A DNA stretch of 64,000 nucleotides from an uncultured Marinobacter sp. (GTDB lineage: Bacteria; Pseudomonadota; Gammaproteobacteria; Pseudomonadales; Oleiphilaceae): contig NZ_CAMPJO010000007.1 of NCBI RefSeq assembly GCF_946886895.1, positions 62,001 to 126,000 on the forward strand, given 5' to 3'. Below, piece after piece: positions 8,300 to 17,927 of the stretch; position 1 is the stretch's first letter; each line of letters starts with the position of its first letter. The translations under genes were made by a program, and so were the position numbers. Below the pieces are notes generated by a model. The model was not told the origin of the DNA and made no database searches. It worked only from the letters and a program-made list of their open reading frames with translations.

Positions 8300-9118
8300 T
8301 TATCGCTCCCCGAAGTAAATAGCCGCCAGGGCCGGGTCGTTCAGGATGGTTTCCGGCTCGCCATCAGCCAGCAGTTTGCCTTGATCGAGAAAAGCAATGC
8401 GATCAGAAATATTCACCACAATATCCAGGTTGTGCTCGATAATGCAGACGGTAATACCCTCTTTTACTTCCTCTCGGAGCAGTTGCAGGAACAGGTTATA
8501 GGAGTTGGGATCAAACCCGGACGCAGGCTCATCCAGCAGCCACAGGCGGGAGTCCGTCGCCATGATACGGGCGAGACTCAGGAACTTGCGCTCCGCGTAG
8601 GCAAGATCAAGCGCACGGGTGTGGCGCTTATCGATCAGCCCGGTTCTCTTGAGAATCTGGCTCACCTTGTCATATCGCCTGGCCTTGCAGGATTTTCCAC
8701 CAGGTTGCCAGAGCCAGGATCCCGGCTCCATCACGGTCAGGACGTTTTCTTCCACCGTCATGTGGGTGAACAGCCGAAGATCCTGGAAGGTCCTGGCGAT
8801 ACCTTGCCTGGCAATTTTCCAGGGCGCCTTGCCAATCAACGATTCACCCTGCCAGCGCACGTTGCCTTTTGAGGGCTGAATATGCCCCGTGATCATATTA
8901 AACAACGTCGTTTTACCCGCTCCGTTTGGGCCGACCAGGGTAGTAATGATACCCGCCCGCAGGTTCAGGGAGACATCATCAATGGCTTGCAGGCCACCAA
9001 AACTCTTGCTCAGGTTACCGATCTCCAGCAACACCTCCTGATCATCAGTAGATCCTGCATAGAGGGAGCCGGGAACAGGACTTGTCATGTCCTGAGTTAT
9101 TGTCAACTGCTCACTCAT
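8300..9118 (-). CDS. livG: Liv-type ABC importer, ATP-binding subunit LivG
   Basis: 272-residue ABC ATPase. It has a 30-residue N-terminal tail before the core, Walker A GPNGAGKTT at 63-71, a degenerate signature LAYAERK near 183 (LivG proteins often have LSYGEQR here), and Walker B LWLLDEPASGFDP near 200. The ATG overlaps the LivM stop by four bases (ATGA). Partner of LivF in the cytoplasmic ATPase pair. Confidence 0.93.
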   Translation of the reverse strand: MSEQLTITQDMTSPVPGSLYAGSTDDQEVLLEIGNLSKSFGGLQAIDDVSLNLRAGIITTLVGPNGAGKTTLFNMITGHIQPSKGNVRWQGESLIGKAPWKIARQGIARTFQDLRLFTHMTVEENVLTVMEPGSWLWQPGGKSCKARRYDKVSQILKRTGLIDKRHTRALDLAYAERKFLSLARIMATDSRLWLLDEPASGFDPNSYNLFLQLLREEVKEGITVCIIEHNLDIVVNISDRIAFLDQGKLLADGEPETILNDPALAAIYFGER

Positions 9119-9996
9119 TTGCTACCTCCCGGTTGTGAGCTCACAATCCCGCCAGGGCGGAAAATCATCAGCAACACCATGGCCAGTCCGTACACGATTT
9201 GCTGAATGGAACCGATTTCGGTCTGGGGCAGGAATGACAGGTAAGTCAGGGCACTGGGCAAGAGCATCAGCAACGCAGCGCCTAACAGCGGGCCCAATAT
9301 CGTGGCGGTGCCTCCGATGATAACCATTGCCATCACCAGTACCGATGTATCGAGCATGAAGCTCTGAACATTGATAAAGCTCATATAAAAGGCGTAGAGC
9401 CCGCCGGCAACCGCGGCCAGCGAAGAAGACAACACAACGGAGAGCGTCTTGATCACCGTTATGTTCTTGCCAGATGCCAATGCGGCCGATTCACTGTCCC
9501 GTATTGCTTTGAGGCTTCGGCCGAAGCTGGTGTGTACCAGAGTTCGGATAATGACAATAATAATCAGCAGGCAGATCAGTGACATCAGCAGGAACTGCCA
9601 GGGTTTGTAAACCGGATAGCCAAACAGTTCCACAGCGGGAATCCCGATTACGCCGCCAATACCCCCGGTGAAACTCTTCCACTCAGAGAACAGGGTAACT
9701 GCCAGCACCTGCAGTCCCAGAGAGGCCGCCACGAAATATTCGCCTCGTACCCTTAGAGCGGGTAGCGCCAGCAACAGAGACGTTATAGCAGCAGCACCCA
9801 TGGCCACGGGTATGGCCACAAAAAACTCCGGGGTGACATTCATCGCCACCAGGGCTGCGGTATAGCCACCAATTCCAAAGAACACTGCATGTGCCAGAGA
9901 GAAGATACCGGCGTAGCCGATAACAAAATTCAGTGTGGTCGAGAGGATCGCGTAAACCGAGATCAGGACCAGCAAGTTCAGTATATAAGCTGTCAT
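9115..9996 (-). CDS. livM: Liv-type ABC importer, permease LivM
   Basis: 293-residue inner-membrane permease with about eight to nine hydrophobic segments and the family motif 'GYAGIFSLAHAVFFGIGGYTAA' region at about 28-49, followed by 'ALRVRGEYFVAASLG'. C-terminal end is short and hydrophilic. It forms the transmembrane channel with LivH. Nine bases separate it from LivH upstream, and it overlaps LivG downstream. Confidence 0.92.
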   Translation of the reverse strand: MTAYILNLLVLISVYAILSTTLNFVIGYAGIFSLAHAVFFGIGGYTAALVAMNVTPEFFVAIPVAMGAAAITSLLLALPALRVRGEYFVAASLGLQVLAVTLFSEWKSFTGGIGGVIGIPAVELFGYPVYKPWQFLLMSLICLLIIIVIIRTLVHTSFGRSLKAIRDSESAALASGKNITVIKTLSVVLSSSLAAVAGGLYAFYMSFINVQSFMLDTSVLVMAMVIIGGTATILGPLLGAALLMLLPSALTYLSFLPQTEIGSIQQIVYGLAMVLLMIFRPGGIVSSQPGGSK

Positions 9997-10005
9997 GTCA
10001 GCGCC

Positions 10006-10878
10006 TCACGAAACCGTCGCCCGCCCAAAGAAACCGGACGGTTTGAAGATGATGAAGAAGAACAGGATCGCGAAGGTAATCGCCTCGCTCCACTGGGTGC
10101 CCAGCTTCCACAACGCCAGGTTCTCCGCCACCCCGATCAGTAGGCCGGCACAGGCCGCGCCACGGAGACTACCAATACCACCGACAATGGTCGCGGCCAG
10201 GCTGATCAGCATGACATGGTGTCCGACCGCTGGATTGATACCGGTACCAGCGGCGGTGAAGATGGCGCCAGGCACCACCAAGAGAGAGCCAAGGGCAAAG
10301 GCGTAAGTGGACAGCCTGCGGGGGCTGAGCCCGAACACCCGCACCAGTTCCGGATTCTCACTCAGAGCTCGCAACCCCTTACCCACAAAAGTGCGGGTCA
10401 GGAAGAAGTGCAGCACCACGAAGCAGATAATGGCGCACACAATGGCCAGTCCGTTCAGCGGCGAAAGGTAAAGCCCTGGCACGACCTCCACAGCATTGCT
10501 CAGGGGCGTGGCAACAGACATGAAGCCCCGGCCAAACACACTGCCCAGCAGATTTTGCACCACAATACCGATGCCGAAGGAGGCCACGAAAACGGTGAAG
10601 AATGACCCTTCGTGACGCTGAATCGGCGCGTACATGAAGCGATCCAGCAGCACACCGAACACCACCGCGCTGATGGCCGCCACCGCGACCGCAATAGTCC
10701 AGTGCAGACCCAGCCCAACCAATGCGAAGTGGAACAGGTAGGCCGCGATTGCAAACGTGGCGCCATGGGCAAAATGGAATATCTTGGTAGAACCGAAGAT
10801 CAGCGAAAACCCGGCTGCCGTGAGGGCGTAGATCGCCCCCACCTGCAAACCGTTTGCAAGGAGTTGCAGAAACAGCAT
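10006..10878 (-). CDS. livH: Liv-type ABC importer, permease LivH
   Basis: 290-residue permease, about eight membrane segments. The N-terminal 'LANGLQVGAIYALTAAGFSLIFG' segment (about 7-29) and 'FHFAHGATFAIAAYL' are the LivH family blocks. The ATG lies nine bases after the stop of the binding protein gene. Second half of the transmembrane pair with LivM. Confidence 0.92.
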   Translation of the reverse strand: MLFLQLLANGLQVGAIYALTAAGFSLIFGSTKIFHFAHGATFAIAAYLFHFALVGLGLHWTIAVAVAAISAVVFGVLLDRFMYAPIQRHEGSFFTVFVASFGIGIVVQNLLGSVFGRGFMSVATPLSNAVEVVPGLYLSPLNGLAIVCAIICFVVLHFFLTRTFVGKGLRALSENPELVRVFGLSPRRLSTYAFALGSLLVVPGAIFTAAGTGINPAVGHHVMLISLAATIVGGIGSLRGAACAGLLIGVAENLALWKLGTQWSEAITFAILFFFIIFKPSGFFGRATVS

Positions 10879-10887
10879 GACAGCCCC

Positions 10888-12018
10888 TTACTCCGCAGCC
10901 TTGACAGAGACCACCTTGCCACTGCCGGAACCGTCCACCTCAAGTACCTGGATCGGTGCCAGCAGGGTGCCATTCTCCTGGAAGGAAACCTCGCCACCGA
11001 CCAGTTTGAAAGTGTCCGTGGCCTTACGCTGAGCCAACAGATTGGCGCCTGTAATGGCTTTGTCCTGCGTCTCCAGGGCTTGAGCAAGCAGTGCAAATAG
11101 CCTGACGGCGTTGTAGTAGTTGGCAATGTAGGAAGTCGGATTTTTGTTATATTTTGCCCGGTAATCGTCTACAAAACGCTTGGTGACCGGATCTTCGGAG
11201 TCCCAGTCTATGCTCTGGGTGGTAAACAAGGCCCCCTGGGCTTCTTTCAACTGTTGCAGCTCAGGAACAGAAAACGCCGAGTAACTGGCAATCTGCGCCT
11301 CTACACCATTATCACGTAACTGTTTCACAATCTGCAGTTGCTGGGAACCGTAGGAAGCCACATAGACTACATCCGGATTGCCACTGCGAACCCTTGCAGC
11401 TACCCCGCTAAACTGCTGGGCTGAAGCAGGAACGGAATGGGACTCCACCAGTTTGGCGCCCAGTGAGGGCAAGATTTTCTCCAGCTCATTGAGAATCGAC
11501 TCCCCAAGCGGGTCATCAACGTACACCAGGGTAAACCGCTTATGGCCCAGGTCGTTCACTGCGTATCTCGCCAACGCCCCTACTTCGTTGTTCGCCAGCG
11601 GAATAACGTTCCAGAAGTAGTCGCCCAGTTCCGCCAGATCAGGACCGACGCCACCGCCGTTTACCGCCACCGTCTGGCTGCGCTGGGCCAGCGTGGAAAT
11701 GGCCTTGGAGACCCCGGTGAAGGCCGACAGCACGTAGGGAACACCCTCAACGTTAACCAGCTTGTTCATCGCAACAACGCCCTGCTGGGGCAAAGCCTGA
11801 CTGTCTTCGTAAAGAATATTCAGTTGGCCTGACAGCATGCCGTCTTCGTTGACGTGCCTGGCCGCCAGGTCCGCGCCCGACATGAATATGTCACCGTAGG
11901 TGGCATTGGGTCCGCTGAGTGGAAAGACCGCGCCAATATTGATGTCATCCGCCTGAACGGATGCACCAGAAGCAAGCCCTATGGCGAGTGCAAAGGAAGA
12001 GAGTGTCTTACGTAACAT
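10888..12018 (-). CDS. livK: Liv-type ABC importer, periplasmic binding protein
   Basis: 376-residue type I periplasmic binding protein (Peripla_BP_6). A cleavable signal peptide ends after about residue 23 (VQA). The mature start 'INIGAVFPLSGPNATYGD' is the usual ligand-pocket opening of HAAT proteins. GAGGA lies seven bases before the ATG. First gene of the seven-gene unit K-H-M-G-F-ligase-hydratase. The ligand is predicted to be a carboxylic acid because of those last two genes. Confidence 0.92.
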   Translation of the reverse strand: MLRKTLSSFALAIGLASGASVQADDINIGAVFPLSGPNATYGDIFMSGADLAARHVNEDGMLSGQLNILYEDSQALPQQGVVAMNKLVNVEGVPYVLSAFTGVSKAISTLAQRSQTVAVNGGGVGPDLAELGDYFWNVIPLANNEVGALARYAVNDLGHKRFTLVYVDDPLGESILNELEKILPSLGAKLVESHSVPASAQQFSGVAARVRSGNPDVVYVASYGSQQLQIVKQLRDNGVEAQIASYSAFSVPELQQLKEAQGALFTTQSIDWDSEDPVTKRFVDDYRAKYNKNPTSYIANYYNAVRLFALLAQALETQDKAITGANLLAQRKATDTFKLVGGEVSFQENGTLLAPIQVLEVDGSGSGKVVSVKAAE

Positions 12019-12186
12019 AAGCTGTCCTCGGTATTGTTGTTGTCCAGTTCCAACCTAACACCGATTCAGCAGCGCACAATTTGGCATTTATTAAGACCCC
12101 GTTAAGGCATTATGAATATGGTCCAGGCCTCAGTACCTGCGCTTTCGGTTACTCTTGTCTGGGTCAGGCATAAAAGGAGCAGAACC

Positions 12187-13170
12187 ATGAACTACCGCCG
12201 ACTTGGAAACACTGGCATGAACGTCTCTCGCCTTTGCCTCGGTACCATGACCTACGGCTCGCCAAAATGGCGCGAGTGGGTGCTGGATGAACAGGCCAGC
12301 CGGCCATTCATAAAGCAGGCACTGGACGCCGGCATCAACTTTTTTGATACCGCCGACATATATTCGCTGGGGGAGTCGGAGCGCGTTGTCGGCAAGGCCC
12401 TGCTGGATTACGCGCCGCGTGAGGATGTGGTCATTGCCACCAAGGTGTTCAACCCGATGGGTGAAGGCCCCAATAACAGGGGCCTTTCAAGAAAACACAT
12501 CATGGCCGCCATCGACAGTTCCCTGCAGCGGCTGGGAACCGACCATGTCGATCTTTATCAGATCCATCGCTGGGACTATCACACACCCATCGAGGAAACC
12601 ATGGAGGCGCTTCACGACGTGGTGAAGGCCGGCAAGGTGCGTTACCTCGGCGCATCGTCCATGTTTGCCTGGCAATTTGCCAAAGCCCAGTTCACCGCCG
12701 AAAAACATGGCTGGACCCGCTTTGTGAGCATGCAGCCGATGTACAACCTGATCTATCGGGAAGAAGAACGGGAGATGATCCCCCAGTGTGCCGACCAGGG
12801 CATCGGCGTGATTCCGTGGAGCCCCCTGGCCCGGGGTATCCTGGCCGGAAAAACCATCCAGGGCGAAGGTGGCGAGACCGCCCGCGCGCGCACGGACGAA
12901 AATACCCGCAAATGGCGCCTCGGTAGTGACATTGATCAGCCTGTTATCACAGCCCTCCGGGAAGTGGCCGACAATCGAGGAACATCGATGGCGCAAGTGG
13001 CCCTGGCATGGGTATTGTCCAACCCTGTGGTCACCGCCCCCATCATCGGGGCCAGCAAGCCGGGCCACATTGAAGAGGCGCTGGCCGCGCTGGCCCTGGA
13101 GCTCAGCAACGATGAAATAGCCAAACTGGAGACCCACTATGTGCCTCATAAGGTGGCTGGACACCGCTGA
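12187..13170 (+). CDS. Aldo/keto reductase
   Basis: 327-residue NADP-dependent aldo/keto reductase. The catalytic tetrad can be read: Asp in FDTADIYSLGESE (about 49-61, which also gives Tyr), Lys in ATKVF (about 85) and His in YQIHRWD (about 125). C-terminal 'APIIGASKPGHIEEALAAL' is the cofactor-binding end. ATG at 12187 is preceded by AGGAG; the longer frame from 12112 lacks a site. Stands alone, divergent from the ABC operon and convergent with the TAXI-TRAP operon. Substrate unknown; general carbonyl detoxification or an aldehyde step is possible. Confidence 0.9.
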   Translation: MNYRRLGNTGMNVSRLCLGTMTYGSPKWREWVLDEQASRPFIKQALDAGINFFDTADIYSLGESERVVGKALLDYAPREDVVIATKVFNPMGEGPNNRGLSRKHIMAAIDSSLQRLGTDHVDLYQIHRWDYHTPIEETMEALHDVVKAGKVRYLGASSMFAWQFAKAQFTAEKHGWTRFVSMQPMYNLIYREEEREMIPQCADQGIGVIPWSPLARGILAGKTIQGEGGETARARTDENTRKWRLGSDIDQPVITALREVADNRGTSMAQVALAWVLSNPVVTAPIIGASKPGHIEEALAALALELSNDEIAKLETHYVPHKVAGHR

Positions 13171-13178
13171 ATAGCAGC

Positions 13179-13209
13179 AAAAAGGCGGGACCTTCGGCTT
13201 CCGGTCGCC
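13179..13209 (-). terminator. Rho-independent terminator of the TAXI-TRAP/CoA-transferase operon
   Basis: On the minus strand the sequence after the permease stop forms GGCGACC, a ten-base loop, then GGTCCCGCC (two-base bulge), followed by five U residues. It lies six bases past the stop codon at 13215 and between two convergent genes. Confidence 0.6.
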
Positions 13210-13214
13210 AACCG

Positions 13215-14543
13215 TCAGAATGGCAGGGTCAATACCGCACAAACCAGACTGCACACAACCAGTGCCGCCAGCGAGAACTTCCGGCTCCAACCGTAGGAGG
13301 CGGTGCGGGCGTTGTAGCCCGTGCAACGTTCCAACAACAGAGCATTGGCGGAATAGGGGGTGCCGGCGATGGTAATCCCCCATCCGGTGATCATGCCCAG
13401 CCCCAATCCCAGCAACCCGTACTCCGGCCAGATAGGCCCGAGAATACTTCCCGACAGAGTGCCGGAGATAATCGGATTAATGCCGACCGCGCCGCCGATG
13501 AAAAACAGCCAGGGTACCGCCATGGCCACCAACGGATAGGCCCAGATGGCGAGACTGAAATCCACGCCCAGCCAGCTCAGGGCAAACGTGCCGATGACGC
13601 CACCCAGAAAAGACGAGCCACCCATAATCACCAGTTCATTATTCACGCCCGCCAGTGAGGGCAATGCCACCACACCATCGACGACCCGACGATAGGACAG
13701 ACCCACCAGCACTGCGGTCAGACAACTCAGAGTCACTGACAGGGAATAGACCAGCCCCACCTTCGCGCTAAGCACGAAGGCCCCGACGCAGATCAGGGCA
13801 ATGATGGCCACGAATCTCAGCCAGGGAAACAGGGCGGATGGCTCGCCCTCCGGCGCTACCGCCAACTCCGCTCGGGGTGGCTCCTCTTCCCTTGCCAGCG
13901 CGCCTGCCACCAGATAAAGAATGGCAATGGGCAAGCCCACGGCGATCAGTTTCCAGCTCGACAGATCCGGTAAAAAGGTGACGGTCATGACAATGGAGAT
14001 AGACAGCGGCGAGGCCATGGGCGACGCACCGAAGCCACGCACCACCGCACGCGCGGCATTACGCGCCAGGGAGCTGTCACCCTGCTCCTTCACCTGAACG
14101 CCAATCATGGTTGCCACCACGCCAACCGACCCGAAGTTTAAGGGAATGGACAGCAAAGCCGTGCCAAACGTCATGCCCAGGTAGCGGAAAAGCGATTGCC
14201 CGGCAAACAGGCTACGAGATATGGCTTTCAGGTCTTTGGATTGGCTCAGCACCGATGACAGCAGCATCACGGTGATAATCAACGCACCGATGCGCGCCAT
14301 ATTACCTGCGGCTTTAGGTAAAGCCGCAGGTTCATACTGCAGGGCCAGCACGGTGAACACCAGGATCAGGGAGAACAGAACCCGCCCCACTGTCCTCAGA
14401 TTGCTCCAGCCCAGAACAATCGACAGACAGGCGAAAACGGTCGCCGCGGCCGCATTACCCGGAACGAAGGTCACTATCCCGCTAAAAAGAGCCAGATAGG
14501 CAAGAGCGGAGCGGGATCGGCTGTAACTGTCCGGATGGTTCAT
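13215..14543 (-). CDS. Polytopic membrane protein of an unrecognised permease family
   Basis: 442 residues with roughly eleven to twelve hydrophobic segments and no signal peptide. I do not recognise the family. Characteristic stretches: LNFGSVGVVATMIG (about 138-151), RGFGASPMASPLS (about 172-184), NNELVIMGGSSFLGG (about 302-316) and GINPIISGTL (about 355-364). The same pattern recurs in the protein at 26337-27764, so the two are paralogues. Starts at ATG 14543 (a GTG precedes it) ten bases after the CoA-transferase beta subunit, in one operon with it. By analogy with atoE in the ato operon it may import the short-chain acid or ketoacid that the transferase activates; this is inference. Confidence 0.75.
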   Translation of the reverse strand: MNHPDSYSRSRSALAYLALFSGIVTFVPGNAAAATVFACLSIVLGWSNLRTVGRVLFSLILVFTVLALQYEPAALPKAAGNMARIGALIITVMLLSSVLSQSKDLKAISRSLFAGQSLFRYLGMTFGTALLSIPLNFGSVGVVATMIGVQVKEQGDSSLARNAARAVVRGFGASPMASPLSISIVMTVTFLPDLSSWKLIAVGLPIAILYLVAGALAREEEPPRAELAVAPEGEPSALFPWLRFVAIIALICVGAFVLSAKVGLVYSLSVTLSCLTAVLVGLSYRRVVDGVVALPSLAGVNNELVIMGGSSFLGGVIGTFALSWLGVDFSLAIWAYPLVAMAVPWLFFIGGAVGINPIISGTLSGSILGPIWPEYGLLGLGLGMITGWGITIAGTPYSANALLLERCTGYNARTASYGWSRKFSLAALVVCSLVCAVLTLPF

Positions 14544-14552
14544 CACTGGCGT

Positions 14553-15194
14553 TCAGGCTGGTGGTAACAGTCGGGCCCCGGTGAGCGCCTGCACGCTCTC
14601 AAAGGTGTTGTCTCCAAACAACTCAACCAACTGCAGCCCGTTCTCTGTCACGTCAATAACGGCCAGATCCGTGAAAATACGGCGCACGACACCAGTGCCG
14701 GTCAATGGGTAGGTACACTCATCCAGAATTTTGGGTTCATTATCGCGGGTGGTATGACGCATCACCACAAACAATTTTCTGGCACCCACCGCGAGATCCA
14801 TTGCACCGCCAACGGCCGGCGGGAATTTGTCATTGTCTGTCGCCCAGTTGGCAATATCCCCGTTTGAGGACACCTGGAAAGCACCCAGTACGGCTATGTC
14901 CAGATGACCACCACGCATCATTGCAAACGATTCAGCGTTGTCGAAATAGCAGCCTCCCGGCAGCAGTGTGACGTATTGCTTGCCCGCATTGATCAGGTTG
15001 GGATTCTCCTCACCCGGAGCAGGTGCCGGGCCGACACCCAGGATACCGTTTTCACTGTGGTAGATGACCTGCTTGTCGGCGGACACATGGTTTGCCACCT
15101 TTGTGGGCATCCCGATTCCAAGATTGACGTAGGCGCCATCCGGAATATCCTGGGCGACACGACGGGCCATTTCGTCGGGGTTAAGCCGCAACAT
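14553..15194 (-). CDS. 3-oxoacid CoA-transferase, subunit B
   Basis: 213-residue beta subunit of a family I CoA-transferase (AtoA/PcaJ/ScoB type). The active-site glutamate lies in YHSENGILGVGP (about 45-56); GGHLDIAVLGAFQV and GAMDLAVGA are family blocks. It overlaps the alpha-subunit gene by 14 bases, and GGGGAGG lies ahead of the ATG inside that gene. Catalyses CoA exchange between succinyl-CoA or acetyl-CoA and a 3-oxo acid such as acetoacetate or 3-oxoadipate. Sequence alone does not settle which. Confidence 0.9.
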   Translation of the reverse strand: MLRLNPDEMARRVAQDIPDGAYVNLGIGMPTKVANHVSADKQVIYHSENGILGVGPAPAPGEENPNLINAGKQYVTLLPGGCYFDNAESFAMMRGGHLDIAVLGAFQVSSNGDIANWATDNDKFPPAVGGAMDLAVGARKLFVVMRHTTRDNEPKILDECTYPLTGTGVVRRIFTDLAVIDVTENGLQLVELFGDNTFESVQALTGARLLPPA

Positions 15195-15861
15195 GACACG
15201 CCTCCCCTGCTACCACCCGATCAACAAAGATACCAGGCGTTATGACATGTTCGGGATGCAGTTCACCGACGCCAACGATGGCGCCAACCTCAGCAATGGT
15301 CGTTTCCGCGGCGGTCGCCATCATGGGATTAAAGTTCCTTCCCGCAGTGTTGTAGGTCAGATTTCCCCACATGTCCGCACATTCTGCCTTTACCAGCGCA
15401 AAGTCGGCGTACAGCGGCATTTCAAGAACATACCCTTTGCCATCAATGACCCGGGTTTCCTTCCCGTCTGCCAGCCTGGTGCCATAGCCGGTGGGCGTAT
15501 AGAAACCGCCAATTCCCGCGCCGGCAATCCGGATACGCTCACTCAGCGTTCCCTGCGGTACCAGTTCCAGTTCCACCGAGCCTTCCTCAAAGCGTTTCTC
15601 AAACCATATTGAGCCGGCCGAACGCGGGAAAGAGCAGACGATCTTTTTTACCAGACCATCCCGGAGCAGCGACGCAATACCTTCCTCAGCCACCCCGGCG
15701 TTGTTGGAGATCACCGTCAGGTCCCTGGCGCCATGCCGGCGCAATGCTTCAATGAGTTGTAGAGGGATTCCCGAACTTCCGAAGCCGCCTATCATGACCC
15801 TGGCACCATCGGGTATATCAGCTACGGCCTCTCTGACCGTATTCACTCGTTTATCAATCAC
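15181..15861 (-). CDS. 3-oxoacid CoA-transferase, subunit A
   Basis: 226-residue alpha subunit (AtoD/PcaI/ScoA type) with the N-terminal glycine-rich 'MIGGFGSSGIP' (about 23-33), 'VISNNAG' and 'GAGIGGFYTPTGYGT' (about 114-128). The start codon is GTG. The gene begins 29 bp after the fused TRAP permease, so transport and CoA activation appear to be one transcription unit. Works as a heteromer with the downstream beta subunit. Confidence 0.9.
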   Translation of the reverse strand: MIDKRVNTVREAVADIPDGARVMIGGFGSSGIPLQLIEALRRHGARDLTVISNNAGVAEEGIASLLRDGLVKKIVCSFPRSAGSIWFEKRFEEGSVELELVPQGTLSERIRIAGAGIGGFYTPTGYGTRLADGKETRVIDGKGYVLEMPLYADFALVKAECADMWGNLTYNTAGRNFNPMMATAAETTIAEVGAIVGVGELHPEHVITPGIFVDRVVAGEACHVAA

Positions 15862-15890
15862 AGCGCATCACCCAGTTTTCAAGGTTAAAA

Positions 15891-17843
15891 TCAGCCGCGA
15901 ATCACCGCTGCGGAAGAGGGGTTGAGAAATCGCTTACCCATATACATCAGCGCAATCAGACCCAGACCGATGAGGTCGGAAACCAGCTCCGGGTATATCA
16001 TCAATCCTCCCGCCATGAGCGCCAGCGCCCGGAGTGGAAAGCCGATAATACCAACACGGTACAGGTACCCCTCCATCGCGGAAGCCATAAGCCATATGGC
16101 TGTGATCGCCGTTACAGTCGACCAGAGAATGTTGGAAAGCTCACCCTGAAGTATCAGTGACGGATTCAGGACAAACAGGAACGGCAGAATGAACAGGACA
16201 CCACCCAGTCGCATGGCATAGAGGCCGGTTTTTGCAGCATTTGAGCCAGCCACGCCGGCGGCAGTGATGGCCGCCAGAGAAACCGGTGGTGTGATATAGG
16301 ACAGCATCCCCCAATACAGAATGAACAGATGGCTCGCCAGGGGGTTCAGGCCGGCATCAACCAGCGCCGGGGCCAGCAGGATGGACAGGAAAATGTAGCA
16401 GGCACTGACGGTCATGCCCATGCCGAGAACAAAGCTGGTCACCGCACCCGCCGCCAGCATCAGAGGGATACTGCCATCTGCGTATAGCAACAGCTCGCGG
16501 GAGAAAGCGCCGGCGACACCGGTGTAGGATAGCCCGCCCACGACCAGGCCGATACCCGCCAGGACCGCTACCAGATTCGACACATTGGTCGTAAGGTCTG
16601 CGATAAATGCCCGCGCCCGACGAACGTTCAGACGATACTTGCGTTTGAACAGGCCAACAACGAGCAACACCACCGACGCGTAATAGGGAGCATAAGCCTC
16701 CAAGCGCATAACAAGCAGCATGTAAATCAACATGACCAGGGCCAGGAGATATGGCCACCCTTCCTTCAGGGTCTCCTTGAGAGAGGGAATCTCGGAGTCC
16801 GGCAGTCCCTCCAGACCACGGCGAGCGGCATAATTGTCCACTTGGAACAACAGCGCCAGATAGAACAGCAGCGCCGGCAAGAAGGCTGCTATCATGATCT
16901 CGGCGTACGGAACACCCAGAAATGAAGCCATGATAAACGCCACCGCCCCCATCACCGGTGGCATCAGGGTACCGCCGGTTGAGGCGCATGCCTCGACAGC
17001 ACCTGCGTAATGGGCCGGGTAGCCTGATTTCTTCATGGTCGGGATCGTAATCGGCCCGGTGGTCAGGATGTTCGAAATCACACTACCAGAGAGGCTGCCC
17101 AGAATACCGCTGGACAAGACAGACACCTTCGCAGGCCCACCCCGGCTTCGCCCCATCAGAGCGGTGGCAAACTTCATGAAAAAATCGCCGCCACCGGTAA
17201 TCGTCAACGCGGCACCAAACACCACAAACCCGATAACCAGTTGCGCGACCACCTGCATGGGGATACCGATGATGCTCTCAACGCCAATGACATGGGCCCG
17301 AATAAGCTCCGGTAATTCGTATTGGTTCCCCCAAAGGAATCCCGGCATGCTGTCGGCATAAAGAGGATAGGTCCCGAAGAACAGCGATACGGCCAGCAAC
17401 GGCCACCCCCCGCAACGACGCACACCTTCAAGCACCAGTACCAGCAGAATGCCGGAGAGTATCGTAGCTTCCACAGGCGCAAAATACTCCCACCCCATGT
17501 TGATCATGGTCAGGCCGTGGTAGCCCAGATAGCCACAGCAGACGAGTGCCAATCCGGCAAGTACCCAGTCATACCAGGAAATCCGATTGCGTGCACCGGA
17601 CCAGGCCGGAAAGCACAAAAATGCAGCAGCCAGAAATATTCCGATAAGGTAATAAAGGTAGGAGTTTCCCAACGGTTGAAACCCCAGGAGCTCAAGGTTA
17701 AAAGTCTGGTTGATTGCCATGAGCAACCCGAGAGACCCAAGAGCCAGGACAGTCCAATAGCCGGTTCCACGCAGACGTCCTTTGTCGGAGTTTTGGAGTT
17801 CAGGGGAAGTGTTCGGGGTATCAGCACCCTGCGGAGAAGTCAT
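15891..17843 (-). CDS. TRAP transporter, fused 4TM/12TM permease (TAXI type)
   Basis: 650-residue inner-membrane protein. The N-terminal half holds the small DctQ-like four-helix domain and the rest the DctM-like part, fused as in TAXI-TRAP systems. Clear blocks: 'GFVVFGAALTITGGGDFFMKFA' region near 205-226, then 'GGPAKVSVLSSGILGSLSG' and 'EACASTGGTLMPPVMGAVAF', the motif of fused TRAP permeases. Sodium-driven uptake of dicarboxylates or other organic acids. AGGAG lies eleven bases before the ATG; 84 bp after the binding protein gene. Confidence 0.92.
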   Translation of the reverse strand: MTSPQGADTPNTSPELQNSDKGRLRGTGYWTVLALGSLGLLMAINQTFNLELLGFQPLGNSYLYYLIGIFLAAAFLCFPAWSGARNRISWYDWVLAGLALVCCGYLGYHGLTMINMGWEYFAPVEATILSGILLVLVLEGVRRCGGWPLLAVSLFFGTYPLYADSMPGFLWGNQYELPELIRAHVIGVESIIGIPMQVVAQLVIGFVVFGAALTITGGGDFFMKFATALMGRSRGGPAKVSVLSSGILGSLSGSVISNILTTGPITIPTMKKSGYPAHYAGAVEACASTGGTLMPPVMGAVAFIMASFLGVPYAEIMIAAFLPALLFYLALLFQVDNYAARRGLEGLPDSEIPSLKETLKEGWPYLLALVMLIYMLLVMRLEAYAPYYASVVLLVVGLFKRKYRLNVRRARAFIADLTTNVSNLVAVLAGIGLVVGGLSYTGVAGAFSRELLLYADGSIPLMLAAGAVTSFVLGMGMTVSACYIFLSILLAPALVDAGLNPLASHLFILYWGMLSYITPPVSLAAITAAGVAGSNAAKTGLYAMRLGGVLFILPFLFVLNPSLILQGELSNILWSTVTAITAIWLMASAMEGYLYRVGIIGFPLRALALMAGGLMIYPELVSDLIGLGLIALMYMGKRFLNPSSAAVIRG

Positions 17844-17927
17844 TTTGGGAAGTGCTCCTGAATTAAAATACTGAGCGACGGTACCTGCCTGCAGGTTACC
17901 GCCGCTCCAGTCATTACCATTAAACGA

